31,527 nucleotides of DNA. Source: an uncultured Bacteroidota bacterium (GTDB lineage Bacteria > Bacteroidota > Bacteroidia > Chitinophagales > Chitinophagaceae). This document shows positions 1 to 7,440 of the stretch, in pieces. The notes below the pieces were generated by a model that saw only the letters and a program-made list of their open reading frames with translations, was not told the DNA's origin and made no database searches. The stretch is from NCBI GenBank assembly GCA_946479055.1, contig CAMLEX010000001.1, forward strand, positions 1 to 31,527. The letters run 5' to 3'. Numbering within the stretch: position 1 is the first letter of the stretch; every line of letters starts with the position of its first letter. The translations under genes and the position numbers were made by a program.

Positions 1-103
1 ATTTGTGCACTTTAACGTGAGTGGTGAGTAGTCAGTTGTGAGTGGCTGCAGTACTTTCGGGATATTCATTCAGCATTCATCACTGACAATTCACGTTTTA
101 TTA
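1..103. repeat. Low-complexity GTGAG-rich 3' flank
   Basis: No gene is visible here. The stretch has several GTGAGTGG/GTGAGTAG-like words near 17-45 and TTCAT/TTCAC words near 66-95 that are partly complementary, so the transcript could fold into an imperfect hairpin just after the minus-strand TPR gene. It may act as a weak terminator, but there is no clear U-run. A similar word-like hairpin occurs at 29199-29237. Confidence 0.3.
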
Positions 104-1792
104 CTAATTAGTTTTCGGAAACATCATGGCGGATAGTTTCGGATCGCCTGAAATATTTTTGCCAGTTAATTCCTTGAATTGTTCGGAATAGATCTTTGCT
201 AAATCTTTTTTGCCTGAGGCTTCAGCTGCCATCCATGCACCATAAAGACTGCTGCGACGGTTAGGTCGTTTTTTTAAATTCGCTTCATACATTTCAAGTG
301 CTTTGCCAGGCTCGTTCATTTGCATCAGCATATCCGCAAGAAGTTCACGGGCAGGCAATACCTCGCCCGGAGTAACGGGGTGTTTTTCCGTTTTGTCTTC
401 CATATCAGCAGAAAGATTCATATTAGCCAGTGCGTCTTTATTTTTTCCTTCCTTCCACAGTATCCATGCTTGCACGGCTTTGATCTGTATATCTACCTGA
501 TTGGCCTTATATGTTTCTTTTTGTTTTACCAGTTCATCATGCAGGCGGTTTAATTCATTCAATTCTGCCCTTGCCAAATCAAGTTGGTCTGTATGAACAG
601 CTCCCAAACATCTTGCAAAATGAATAATCGCTTTTTGCCAGGGAAATTTTTCCCAAGAAAAATTGGCAGTATTAACTTCAAGTGAGGCAGCATCCTTCCA
701 CATTTTGTTTTCCAATACATACCGGGCGGGAATTGAAGCAAATGAATAAGCTACTTTAAAATTAGCCGGATATACTTCTTTGACCGTTTTTAAATAATCC
801 AATTTCTCCTTTGCCAGCTTTGTATCTCCTTTTTGCAAATAAGCATATACAAGATAATCCATGCTATGAAGTTCTTCATCCCAATGGCCTTTTATGCCTG
901 CACTTTCTGCGTAGCATTTTGCAGACTCTGTGGACGCAATATCGGATTGAATGGCTTCATCCCAAAAACCCAGTCTCGTAAAAATATGTGACGGCATATG
1001 TTTTGCATGTGCAGATGAAGGTGCGACGGAAGCATATTTCCTGGCGGCTTCTAAGGCTAAAGGAGCGAATTCGGGATAATCATATGAATGGATGATGTAA
1101 TGAATTATTCCAGGATGGTCAGGATCATCCTTATAAATACTTTTTAATATTTCTCCGGCTTTTTTTTGATTGGTAAATGACTTGTCAGCGGGATTGGCTG
1201 ATGCATCCAGGGCCAATGCATAAAATATTGCGGCTTCTTTATCGCCAGGATATTTTTTATAAATCGCTTCCATTGCTTTTTCATACCTGGTACAACGGGT
1301 ACGATGATCCACTTTATCCCATTCTTTATAAAAAGCGCTGAGCGCCTCTATATAATTGGATTCTCTTTCTGTTTTTTGACTAATGGATTTTGCTATCTCC
1401 AATGCCTTCAATCCTTTCTTTAGCTCTGGTTCTTCCGGCGGCATCCAAAGCGAATGAAAATTGGACATAGCCACTCCCCAATAAGCCATGGCACAGTTAG
1501 GTTCTTCTTCAATGATCTTAGCAAAAACTTTTTCAGCTTCATCGTATTCAAATGAGTGCAGTAAAGCCGTAGCAAAATTGAAATCCTTTGTTATATTTTC
1601 TCCGCCCGAAATGAGAAACTTTGCAGCACCCACTTTTTTATCCGCCGGGCCACATAAAATAACCGGCCCTTTTTTCAGATTGATGGCTTTTATATTTTCA
1701 GCAAGTGAATGATTATTCTTTTGATTGCATGATAGCGTTATCACTAAAAGAAACAAAAAAACCAAGCCTGAATTCTTTTGAAGTTTTCTCAT
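104..1792 (-). CDS. TPR-repeat lipoprotein
   Basis: A 562-residue protein with an N-terminal hydrophobic segment (residues 10-21) ending in a Ser-Cys (C22), as in a lipoprotein signal peptide, so it is probably anchored to the inner or outer membrane. The rest is alpha-helical tetratricopeptide-like repeats, recognisable from FDEAEK/FWDEAI-type helix pairs and a C-terminal unit around 495-525. The phrase HAKHMPSHIFTRLGFWDEAI near 260-280 is typical of a widespread bacterial TPR family of unknown function. No catalytic motif is evident; a scaffold or peptide-binding role is inferred. It is divergent from paaB across a 274-bp gap rich in inverted repeats. The lipobox is loose (Thr at -3), so lipidation is likely but not certain. 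Confidence 0.8.
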   Translation of the reverse strand: MRKLQKNSGLVFLFLLVITLSCNQKNNHSLAENIKAINLKKGPVILCGPADKKVGAAKFLISGGENITKDFNFATALLHSFEYDEAEKVFAKIIEEEPNCAMAYWGVAMSNFHSLWMPPEEPELKKGLKALEIAKSISQKTERESNYIEALSAFYKEWDKVDHRTRCTRYEKAMEAIYKKYPGDKEAAIFYALALDASANPADKSFTNQKKAGEILKSIYKDDPDHPGIIHYIIHSYDYPEFAPLALEAARKYASVAPSSAHAKHMPSHIFTRLGFWDEAIQSDIASTESAKCYAESAGIKGHWDEELHSMDYLVYAYLQKGDTKLAKEKLDYLKTVKEVYPANFKVAYSFASIPARYVLENKMWKDAASLEVNTANFSWEKFPWQKAIIHFARCLGAVHTDQLDLARAELNELNRLHDELVKQKETYKANQVDIQIKAVQAWILWKEGKNKDALANMNLSADMEDKTEKHPVTPGEVLPARELLADMLMQMNEPGKALEMYEANLKKRPNRRSSLYGAWMAAEASGKKDLAKIYSEQFKELTGKNISGDPKLSAMMFPKTN

Positions 1793-1922
1793 AGTTCAAG
1801 ACAATTAAAAAATTAAAAAAAAGCAGAAGCTAAACCGGGAACAGGATCACAGGCTACAGATCCAATAGAGTAAATTTTAATTCTATAGTAAATGTAAGCT
1901 ATCACAAAATTAAATTCATCAT

Positions 1923-1940
1923 ATACCCGAATTCGGGTAT
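1923..1940. promoter_or_regulatory. 18-bp perfect palindrome upstream of paaB
   Basis: ATACCCGAATTCGGGTAT reads identically on both strands. It lies in the divergent region between the TPR lipoprotein gene and paaB, about 130 bp before each start. A dimeric repressor operator is the simplest reading, and a TetR-type phenylacetate regulator would fit the context. No regulator gene is present in the window to support that, so the binding protein is unknown. Confidence 0.5.
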
Positions 1941-2000
1941 GCAGGATTTGCATTTCCGCAGATCCGCAAACTCTTTAGTCGTAATGAAAATCAGCCCATT

Positions 2001-2023
2001 GTTCCTGAAATAAATTCAGGAAC
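2001..2023 (+). repeat. Inverted repeat, 9-bp arms, before paaB
   Basis: GTTCCTGAA, then a 5-nt loop, then TTCAGGAAC: perfect 9-bp arms. It lies 43 bp before the paaB ATG. It is either an operator or a leader hairpin; there is no U-run directly after it, so it is not a standard terminator. Confidence 0.5.
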
Positions 2024-2037
2024 TTCGCAAAGAGAGA

Positions 2038-2057
2038 TTTTATTTTTAAAAATAAAA
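2038..2057. repeat. AT-only 20-bp palindrome next to paaB start
   Basis: TTTTATTTTTAAAAATAAAA is a perfect palindrome ending 9 bp before the paaB ATG, where a ribosome-binding site would lie. In RNA it could form a hairpin occluding initiation; in DNA it could be part of the promoter. No good Shine-Dalgarno sequence is seen, as is usual in this phylum. Confidence 0.45.
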
Positions 2058-2066
2058 CAAGCGAAA

Positions 2067-2429
2067 ATGACTGCCATTCAAAAATATTATTACGGAGATA
2101 TACCGGAAGACAAATCAGGAGCGGGGATTGTTGAAAACACAAGTAAACCAAGTGACTGGCCTTTGTGGGAAATATTTATTCGTAGTAAACAAGGCCTTGA
2201 TCATAAACATGCCGGCAGCCTGCATGCTGCGGATGCACAAATGGCTATCGAAAATGCGAGAGATGTTTACACCCGTAGGATGGAAGGCGTCAGCATCTGG
2301 GCGGTTGAAAGTAAATATATTCATGCCAGCAATCCCGATGAAGCAGAGCAATTGTATGAGCCTGCTAATGATAAAGTATATCGTCATCCTACATTTTATG
2401 ATTTGCCTGATGAAGTAGGACACATGTAA
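2067..2429 (+). CDS. paaB: Phenylacetyl-CoA epoxidase subunit PaaB
   Basis: Subunit of the ring-1,2-phenylacetyl-CoA epoxidase (PaaABC(D)E), which activates the aromatic ring with O2 in the cytoplasm. The family core is clear: WPLWEIFIRSKQGLDHKHAG (about residues 31-50), then SLHAADAQMAIENARD, YTRR and the closing KVYRHPTFYDLPDEVGHM. At 120 residues it is about 25 longer than the E. coli protein because of an N-terminal extension. Twenty bases separate it from paaC, so the two are surely co-transcribed. Oddly, the oxygenase subunit paaA, which normally precedes paaB, is absent here; the upstream gene is divergent and unrelated. Confidence 0.95.
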   Translation: MTAIQKYYYGDIPEDKSGAGIVENTSKPSDWPLWEIFIRSKQGLDHKHAGSLHAADAQMAIENARDVYTRRMEGVSIWAVESKYIHASNPDEAEQLYEPANDKVYRHPTFYDLPDEVGHM

Positions 2430-2449
2430 ATTATTTCCGAAAGAATAAT

Positions 2450-3202
2450 ATGAACAATCACTTAATTGATTATACATTACATCTCGCTGATAACGCATTG
2501 ATACTCGGCCACAGAAACAGCGAATGGTGTGGTCATGGACCAATATTGGAGCAGGATATCGCTATCGCTAATATTTCTCTTGATCTTATCGGTCAGGCAA
2601 GAAATTTTTATCAGTATGCCGCCTTGATAAAAGAAGATAATTGTACAGAAGATAGTTTTGCTTATTTCCGTGATAGTAAGGAGTTCAGAAATATTTTGTT
2701 AGCGGAGCTACCAAAAGGGGACTGGGCAGAAACTATTCTCCGGCAATTTTTCTTTAGTGCTTATCAATTCTTATTATTTGAAAAACTAAAAGAGAGCAAA
2801 GACGAACAGATAGCCGCCATTGCTACCAAATCATTAAAAGAAATTACTTATCATCTCCGGTGGAGCAGTGAATGGGTGATTCGCCTTGGCGATGGTACAC
2901 GAGAAAGTCATGACCGTATGATGAAAGCTATTGATTTACTGTGGGATTATACAGATGAAATATTTTTACCAGCAGCATATGAATTGCAAATGTTGAACAA
3001 AGAAATTGGCCCGGATGTTATTTTATTAAAAGAAAACTGGTTGCAAAAAATAAAACCAGTTTTCGATGAAGCCACTTTAACTGTTCCTCTCACGTCACTA
3101 GCATATGCAGGTGGCAAAGAAGGAAAACATACGCAATATCTGGAAGACCTTTTAAAAGAATTACAATCCGTAGCAAGGGCTCATCCGACGGCAACATGGT
3201 AA
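2450..3202 (+). CDS. paaC: Phenylacetyl-CoA epoxidase subunit PaaC
   Basis: A 250-residue ferritin-like helical protein, the structural partner of PaaA in the phenylacetyl-CoA epoxidase core. Diagnostic stretches are DNALILGHRNSEWCGHGP (about 14-31), DIAIANISLDLIGQARNFYQ (about 36-55) and the central YHLRWSSEWVIRLGDGT. The length matches the usual 248-250 residues. The final codons overlap the paaD start (ATGGTAA, 3196-3202), implying translational coupling. PaaC lacks the di-iron site and needs PaaA for activity, which must be encoded elsewhere if the pathway works. Confidence 0.95.
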   Translation: MNNHLIDYTLHLADNALILGHRNSEWCGHGPILEQDIAIANISLDLIGQARNFYQYAALIKEDNCTEDSFAYFRDSKEFRNILLAELPKGDWAETILRQFFFSAYQFLLFEKLKESKDEQIAAIATKSLKEITYHLRWSSEWVIRLGDGTRESHDRMMKAIDLLWDYTDEIFLPAAYELQMLNKEIGPDVILLKENWLQKIKPVFDEATLTVPLTSLAYAGGKEGKHTQYLEDLLKELQSVARAHPTATW

Positions 3203-3699
3203 CAGAAAAAAACATATCAGTTAATGGCATCTGGAAAATTTTAAAAGATATTCCGGATCCCGAGATTCCTGTTTTAACGGTGTTAGATTTAGGAATAATA
3301 AGGGAAGTATTATTGCATGATGATGAAGCGGAAGTGATCATTACACCAACTTATTCCGGTTGTCCCGCCATGGATATGATTACTATGAATATCCGCATGG
3401 CCTTACTGGAAAATGGTTTTAAAAATGTAAAGGTCTCAACTGTACTTTCTCCCGCATGGACCACCGACTGGATGAGCGAAGAAGGTAAACGAAAATTAAA
3501 AGAATACGGCATAGCTCCTCCCAATCCCAGGCAACAGGTTTGCAATAACGATCTTTTTGCTCCGCATGAAGCCGTGCAATGTCCTCAATGCAATTCTTAT
3601 CATACACGTCGAGTCAGCGAGTTTGGTTCTACAGCCTGTAAAGCATTGTATCAATGCCTGGATTGCAAAGAACCTTTTGATTATTTCAAGTGTCACTGA
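3196..3699 (+). CDS. paaD: PaaD, iron-sulfur assembly factor for the epoxidase
   Basis: 167 residues. The N-terminal half is a MIP18/DUF59 domain with DPEIPVLTVLDLGI (21-34) and the conserved PTYSGCPAMD (51-60, Cys56). The C-terminal half is a zinc-ribbon-like module with Cys129, Cys132, Cys148, Cys154 and Cys157, as in the PaaD family. PaaD is required for phenylacetyl-CoA epoxidase activity in vivo, probably through Fe-S cluster maturation of the reductase. It overlaps paaC by 7 bp. The reductase gene paaE, a frequent next gene, is not present; an AT-rich non-coding stretch follows. Confidence 0.93.
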   Translation: MVTEKNISVNGIWKILKDIPDPEIPVLTVLDLGIIREVLLHDDEAEVIITPTYSGCPAMDMITMNIRMALLENGFKNVKVSTVLSPAWTTDWMSEEGKRKLKEYGIAPPNPRQQVCNNDLFAPHEAVQCPQCNSYHTRRVSEFGSTACKALYQCLDCKEPFDYFKCH

Positions 3700-4048
3700 T
3701 TTCTTTTCAAAAAATATTAGTTATATAAATACAAATCCTCCTCAGCTTAAAGGATACAACGCAGATTATTTTTTTACAATTTATTCAGAATTTTTATTGA
3801 TTTCAAACAAAGAATCTACTTATAAAATCCCTGATTTTACGCTAGTATTTATCGTAAATATTCAAATAATTTCTTTTTCTAGAAATTATAAAGAAGGTAA
3901 TTCTACGAAAATTTTTAATAAGAAATCAAAAAAAATGAAATATAAATAATTGATTAGTATAAACTTACCTGTATTTTCCATTTTAATTTCCGAACATTGC
4001 ATTCTTTCAACAATCCACGTATATTTACTTTACAAAATTTCATCATTT
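3700..4048. other. AT-rich 349-bp gap between paaD and the LamG gene
   Basis: This stretch is visibly more AT-rich than its neighbours and carries no convincing gene; short open frames have no coding character. The only feature I can support is a housekeeping-type promoter at its right end (3997-4027). It marks a break in the paa cluster and is compatible with an insertion or rearrangement boundary. Confidence 0.5.
3997..4027 (+). promoter_or_regulatory. Bacteroidota-type promoter for the LamG gene
   Basis: A -33 TTG (3997-3999) is followed after 20 nt by TATATTTA (4020-4027), one mismatch from TAnnTTTG. Start of transcription would be near 4033, giving a leader of about 15 nt before the ATG at 4049. 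The spacing equals that of the stronger promoter at 23682-23712. Confidence 0.5.
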
Positions 4049-6100
4049 ATGAAAAAATATTTACTCCTCCTTATGTCTGTTATGCTCATAGTGTGCATAA
4101 CTAATGCCCAAACCCAGGGCTATCATTGGACATTTGGAAGTGCACCACCTTTCGTATCAACACCTGCGATTACGGGTTCTGCAGGCAGTTATCAATTAAT
4201 CACTTTAGGCGATGGCGATGTTGCAATAAACCCGGCAAGTGAAACTGTGGGATTAGGCACTAGTTGCGTCGGCACAACTAGTGTAGGTGTATACTCTGCT
4301 TCTCCAACATTTCCACCTTTTGGACTCCAGTTTACCAATGCTCCACAATTTGTCAGCAATATTTATACTATTGAACTGACAGTGAAGTTTAATGCTACTG
4401 GTAACTTTCACAGGTTAATGGGCTTTACCGACCTCGCTATTCCCGGCACTGATGGATCTACAAGCGACTATGGATTATATATATCTCCTGATGGTGGTGG
4501 TGCTGGTAATAACCGATTACTTTTTTATGGCGTTAATACATCCCCTTCGGGCGACTACGTAGGGCCTACTACTCTTACTCAAAATGTATGGCACCATTTG
4601 ACATTTGTAAGAGACGCCAATAATATTATTTCTTATTATCAAAATGGTGTATTGCAGGGTATTTTTGATGATAGTGGAAATGACTTTTTACCACAGGCTG
4701 GAAACGGTAATGCGATTAGTTTCTTTAAAGATAATGATGCTGGTAGTGAAGAAGTTGGTGGTTCAATAGCCAAGCTTAGCATATATAACAGAGTACTTAC
4801 ACATTCAGAAATTGCAAACAAGACTTTCCAAAATATTTGCAACACTTCTATACAGATAGCGCCAACTTCAGCTGAAGGTTATCAATGGTCATTCGCCAGT
4901 TCGCCTTTTACTTCTACACCGGCAATTGCCGGAAGTGCAGGCTCCTTTACCCTGGCAACGATAGGAGGTGGTTCAATTACTCCAAATGTACCCGATGTAG
5001 TTGGCCTTGGTACCAGTTGTGGTGCAGGAGCTGTTCCTGTAGGCACATATACTACTGATTTCGGATTGGCTTTTGACAATAGTCCCCGGTATATCTATGA
5101 TACGTATACCATTGAACTGGCAATAAATGTTTCCGCAGGCGCCTATCGTAGGTTAATAGGCTTTACTGATCCGTTTATTCCCGGTACCGATGGTTCTACC
5201 AGTGACTTCGGTATATATGTAGACCCGACCGGAACCTTACTTTTTTTTAGTGCGAATACACCTCCTTCAGGCCAACAGGTAGGTACTAACACCATTACTC
5301 CTGGCGCCTGGCATCACTTGACTTTGGTAAGAGCAGCCAATAATATTATTTCATTTTATCAAAATGGCATACTACAGGGTACTTATGATGATAGCGCATT
5401 GGATTTTTTACCTCAGGCGACCAATTTTAATACAATTAATTTCTTTAAAGATAACGCCACTGATGAAGCTGCCGGTGAAATTGCCAAGATCGGCCTCTTT
5501 AATGTGCCATTGTTGCTTACTGATGTACAAGAGCGTTTTAATAATATTTGCAATGCAAACGTGGTAGTACTTCCTGTTTCGATTAATAGCTTCACTGCTG
5601 TTAAAGCAGACAATCTGGTGCAGTTAACATGGACAACTGCTTCAGAACAAAACAATCTTGGCTTTGAAGTACAGAGAAGTAACGATGGTATTAATTTCAC
5701 TGCCATTGGTTTTGTAAACGGTAACGGTACTACTACTGAGCAACACACCTATCATTTTACAGATCAGTCTCCTTATGCCGGAATAAATTATTATCGCCTG
5801 AAACAGGTTGATATAGATAACCGTGTAACATACAGCGGCATAAGGAGCATAGAAATGGATAAAGAGCAGCAGCGCATTCAATTATTCCCTAACCCTTCCC
5901 GCAGTCTGATAACCATTACTAATATTAAAGCCGGCAATCAAATGTCAGTATTTGACAGCCAGGGTCATTTAATTTTAAGAAAAATTGCAAGCAGTGGGCA
6001 GGAATCAATTTCAGTTGAAAAATTTGCTGCCGGTGTGTATCTGTTGCAGGTTGCAGATAGTGATAATAACACGCGTACAATCCGCTTTTCTAAGTTTTAA
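4049..6100 (+). CDS. Secreted protein with two LamG-like domains and a T9SS sorting domain
   Basis: 683 residues. The signal peptide (1-20, ends TNA before QTQ) fixes the start at ATG 4049; a longer open frame from 3950 would bury it. Two homologous LamG/concanavalin-A-like modules follow (about 24-265 and 277-502). Each starts with GY(H/Q)W and carries VGLGTSC, IPGTDGSTSD, WHHLT.VR and NNIIS.YQNG.LQG. Residues about 510-605 form the Ig/FN3-like linker common in these proteins. The end (about 610-683, LFPNPSRSL...FAAGVYLLQV) is a type A T9SS sorting signal, so the protein should be exported through the outer membrane and attached to or released from the surface. Ligand unknown; LamG folds often bind glycans. 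It has its own promoter and terminator inside the paa gene set. Confidence 0.88.
   Translation: MKKYLLLLMSVMLIVCITNAQTQGYHWTFGSAPPFVSTPAITGSAGSYQLITLGDGDVAINPASETVGLGTSCVGTTSVGVYSASPTFPPFGLQFTNAPQFVSNIYTIELTVKFNATGNFHRLMGFTDLAIPGTDGSTSDYGLYISPDGGGAGNNRLLFYGVNTSPSGDYVGPTTLTQNVWHHLTFVRDANNIISYYQNGVLQGIFDDSGNDFLPQAGNGNAISFFKDNDAGSEEVGGSIAKLSIYNRVLTHSEIANKTFQNICNTSIQIAPTSAEGYQWSFASSPFTSTPAIAGSAGSFTLATIGGGSITPNVPDVVGLGTSCGAGAVPVGTYTTDFGLAFDNSPRYIYDTYTIELAINVSAGAYRRLIGFTDPFIPGTDGSTSDFGIYVDPTGTLLFFSANTPPSGQQVGTNTITPGAWHHLTLVRAANNIISFYQNGILQGTYDDSALDFLPQATNFNTINFFKDNATDEAAGEIAKIGLFNVPLLLTDVQERFNNICNANVVVLPVSINSFTAVKADNLVQLTWTTASEQNNLGFEVQRSNDGINFTAIGFVNGNGTTTEQHTYHFTDQSPYAGINYYRLKQVDIDNRVTYSGIRSIEMDKEQQRIQLFPNPSRSLITITNIKAGNQMSVFDSQGHLILRKIASSGQESISVEKFAAGVYLLQVADSDNNTRTIRFSKF
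4118..5554 (+). repeat. Tandem duplication encoding the two LamG modules
   Basis: Copy 1 (about 4118-4843) and copy 2 (about 4877-5554) encode collinear modules with long identical peptide words, and some DNA words are nearly identical too (for example AATAATATTATTTC at 4620 and 5340). This indicates internal duplication of a whole domain. Confidence 0.8.
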
Positions 6101-6121
6101 ATAACACATAATCTTTTTTTG

Positions 6122-6157
6122 AAAAAGCATCCCGCCATAAGCGGGATGCTTTTTTTG
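6122..6157 (+). terminator. Rho-independent terminator after the LamG gene
   Basis: AAAAAGCATCCCGC (6122-6135) pairs perfectly with GCGGGATGCTTTTT (6141-6154) around a 5-nt loop, ending in a run of seven T. It ends transcription of the LamG gene and separates it from paaG. Confidence 0.92.
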
Positions 6158-6165
6158 TAAGTTTG
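6158..6165 (+). promoter_or_regulatory. Possible -7 element for paaG
   Basis: TAAGTTTG matches TAnnTTTG exactly and sits directly after the terminator, 20 bp before the paaG ATG. No TTG is found at the expected -33 distance, since that position falls in the terminator hairpin, so this is tentative. Confidence 0.35.
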
Positions 6166-6185
6166 TTCTGCAAATAATATATGTT

Positions 6186-6959
6186 ATGTCTTCAATCCTG
6201 TTTGAAATAAAAGATGCTATTGCTTTTATCACGTTAAACCGTCCTGATAAACTCAATTCATTTGACCGGGAAATGGCTTTGCATTTTCAACAAAAACTAG
6301 ATGACTGCAAAAGCAATGAAGTCCGTTGTGTATATATAACCGGTGCCGGCAAGGCTTTTTCAGCCGGGCAGGATCTTTCGGAGGTTGCAGATCCAAACGG
6401 TCCTGGTATGCGGCGTATATTGAGTGAACATTATAATCCTCTAATAACAAAGATCCGGAAACTGGAAAAGCCTGTTGTTGCTGCTATTAACGGTGTAGCT
6501 GCAGGAGCTGGCGCCAATATCGCTTTGTGTTGTGATATAGTAGTAGCTGCTGAATCCGCTTCTTTTATACAGGCCTTTTCAAAAATAGGTTTGATACCCG
6601 ATAGTGGAGGCACACATACATTACCGCGATTGATTGGCTGGCAAAAAGCATCTGCTTTGATGATGCTTGGTGAAAAAGTAACAGCAGCAGATGCTGAAAG
6701 AATGGGAATGATCTACAAAGTATTTCCTGATGAAACATTTGCACAAAATGCAAAAAATATTGCCACATATCTTGCTGAAATGCCAACAAAAGGACTTGCC
6801 TATACCAAACAACTATTAAGTATGTCCTTCACAACAAGTTTAGAAGAACAATTGCATGATGAAGATATTTTTCAGCAAAAAGCTGCACAGACCCTTGATT
6901 ACAAGGAGGGAGTAAATGCTTTTATTGAGAAAAGAAAACCACTGTTTAAAGGGGAATAA
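6186..6959 (+). CDS. paaG: PaaG, epoxyphenylacetyl-CoA isomerase (crotonase family)
   Basis: 257-residue crotonase-fold protein. It is predicted to isomerise ring-1,2-epoxyphenylacetyl-CoA to the oxepin-CoA form in phenylacetate breakdown. The oxyanion-hole segments are FSAGQDL (58-64) and INGVAAGAGANIAL (101-114). GLIPDSGGT (135-143) carries Asp139, matching the catalytic Asp of PaaG in the usual GLIPD.GGT context; ordinary enoyl-CoA hydratases have Glu pairs instead. Length fits the 262-residue E. coli enzyme. It forms a short operon with paaI, 27 bp downstream. An enoyl-CoA hydratase of fatty-acid metabolism is the alternative; the Asp and the paa neighbours favour PaaG. Confidence 0.88.
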   Translation: MSSILFEIKDAIAFITLNRPDKLNSFDREMALHFQQKLDDCKSNEVRCVYITGAGKAFSAGQDLSEVADPNGPGMRRILSEHYNPLITKIRKLEKPVVAAINGVAAGAGANIALCCDIVVAAESASFIQAFSKIGLIPDSGGTHTLPRLIGWQKASALMMLGEKVTAADAERMGMIYKVFPDETFAQNAKNIATYLAEMPTKGLAYTKQLLSMSFTTSLEEQLHDEDIFQQKAAQTLDYKEGVNAFIEKRKPLFKGE

Positions 6960-6986
6960 ATATCAATAATTAATACTCGATATTCA

Positions 6987-7421
6987 ATGCTTAATGACAA
7001 AGATAAGTTAGCTGCCCAGGTTGTTGACCATATGTTGAAACATGATTTATTCAGTCAGTGGCTGGGTATAGAAGTGCTGGATATAAAAGAAGGCTATAGT
7101 AAACTAAAAATGACCGTTCGCAAAGAGATGATCAACGGCTTTGGTATTGTTCACGGAGGCATCGCTTTTTCCCTGGCAGATAGTGCTTTTGCTTTTGCCT
7201 GCAACAACAGGAACAATCTTTCCGTGGCATTGGATACAGCTATTAATTTTACAAAACCCGTTCAAGTAAATGATGAATTGACTGCTGAAGCCAAAGAAAT
7301 TCACAATGGTACATCAACAGGGCTTTATCATATCAGCATTACCAATCAGAATGATCATTTAGTGGCCATTTTCAAAGGGACCTGTTTTAGAACAGGCAAG
7401 AATTTGATTTCAATAACTTAA
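6987..7421 (+). CDS. paaI: PaaI, hotdog-fold phenylacetyl-CoA thioesterase
   Basis: 144-residue hotdog-fold thioesterase. The helix region NGFGIVHGGIAFSLADSAFA (50-69) has the PaaI signature HGG (56-58) and catalytic Asp65, followed by AFACN. In the phenylacetate pathway PaaI hydrolyses dead-end or toxic CoA esters, rescuing coenzyme A. It lies 27 bp after paaG on the same strand, so they are likely co-transcribed. It is convergent with the glycerate kinase gene, with only 19 bp between stops and no obvious terminator between them. Confidence 0.9.
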   Translation: MLNDKDKLAAQVVDHMLKHDLFSQWLGIEVLDIKEGYSKLKMTVRKEMINGFGIVHGGIAFSLADSAFAFACNNRNNLSVALDTAINFTKPVQVNDELTAEAKEIHNGTSTGLYHISITNQNDHLVAIFKGTCFRTGKNLISIT

Positions 7422-7440
7422 CCGCCGGATCCTGTTTTTA

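Noticed and set aside
3557..3949. 130-residue plus-strand open frame after and overlapping paaD
   Set aside because: The first part is paaD in another frame and the rest is AT-rich low-complexity sequence with no coding character.
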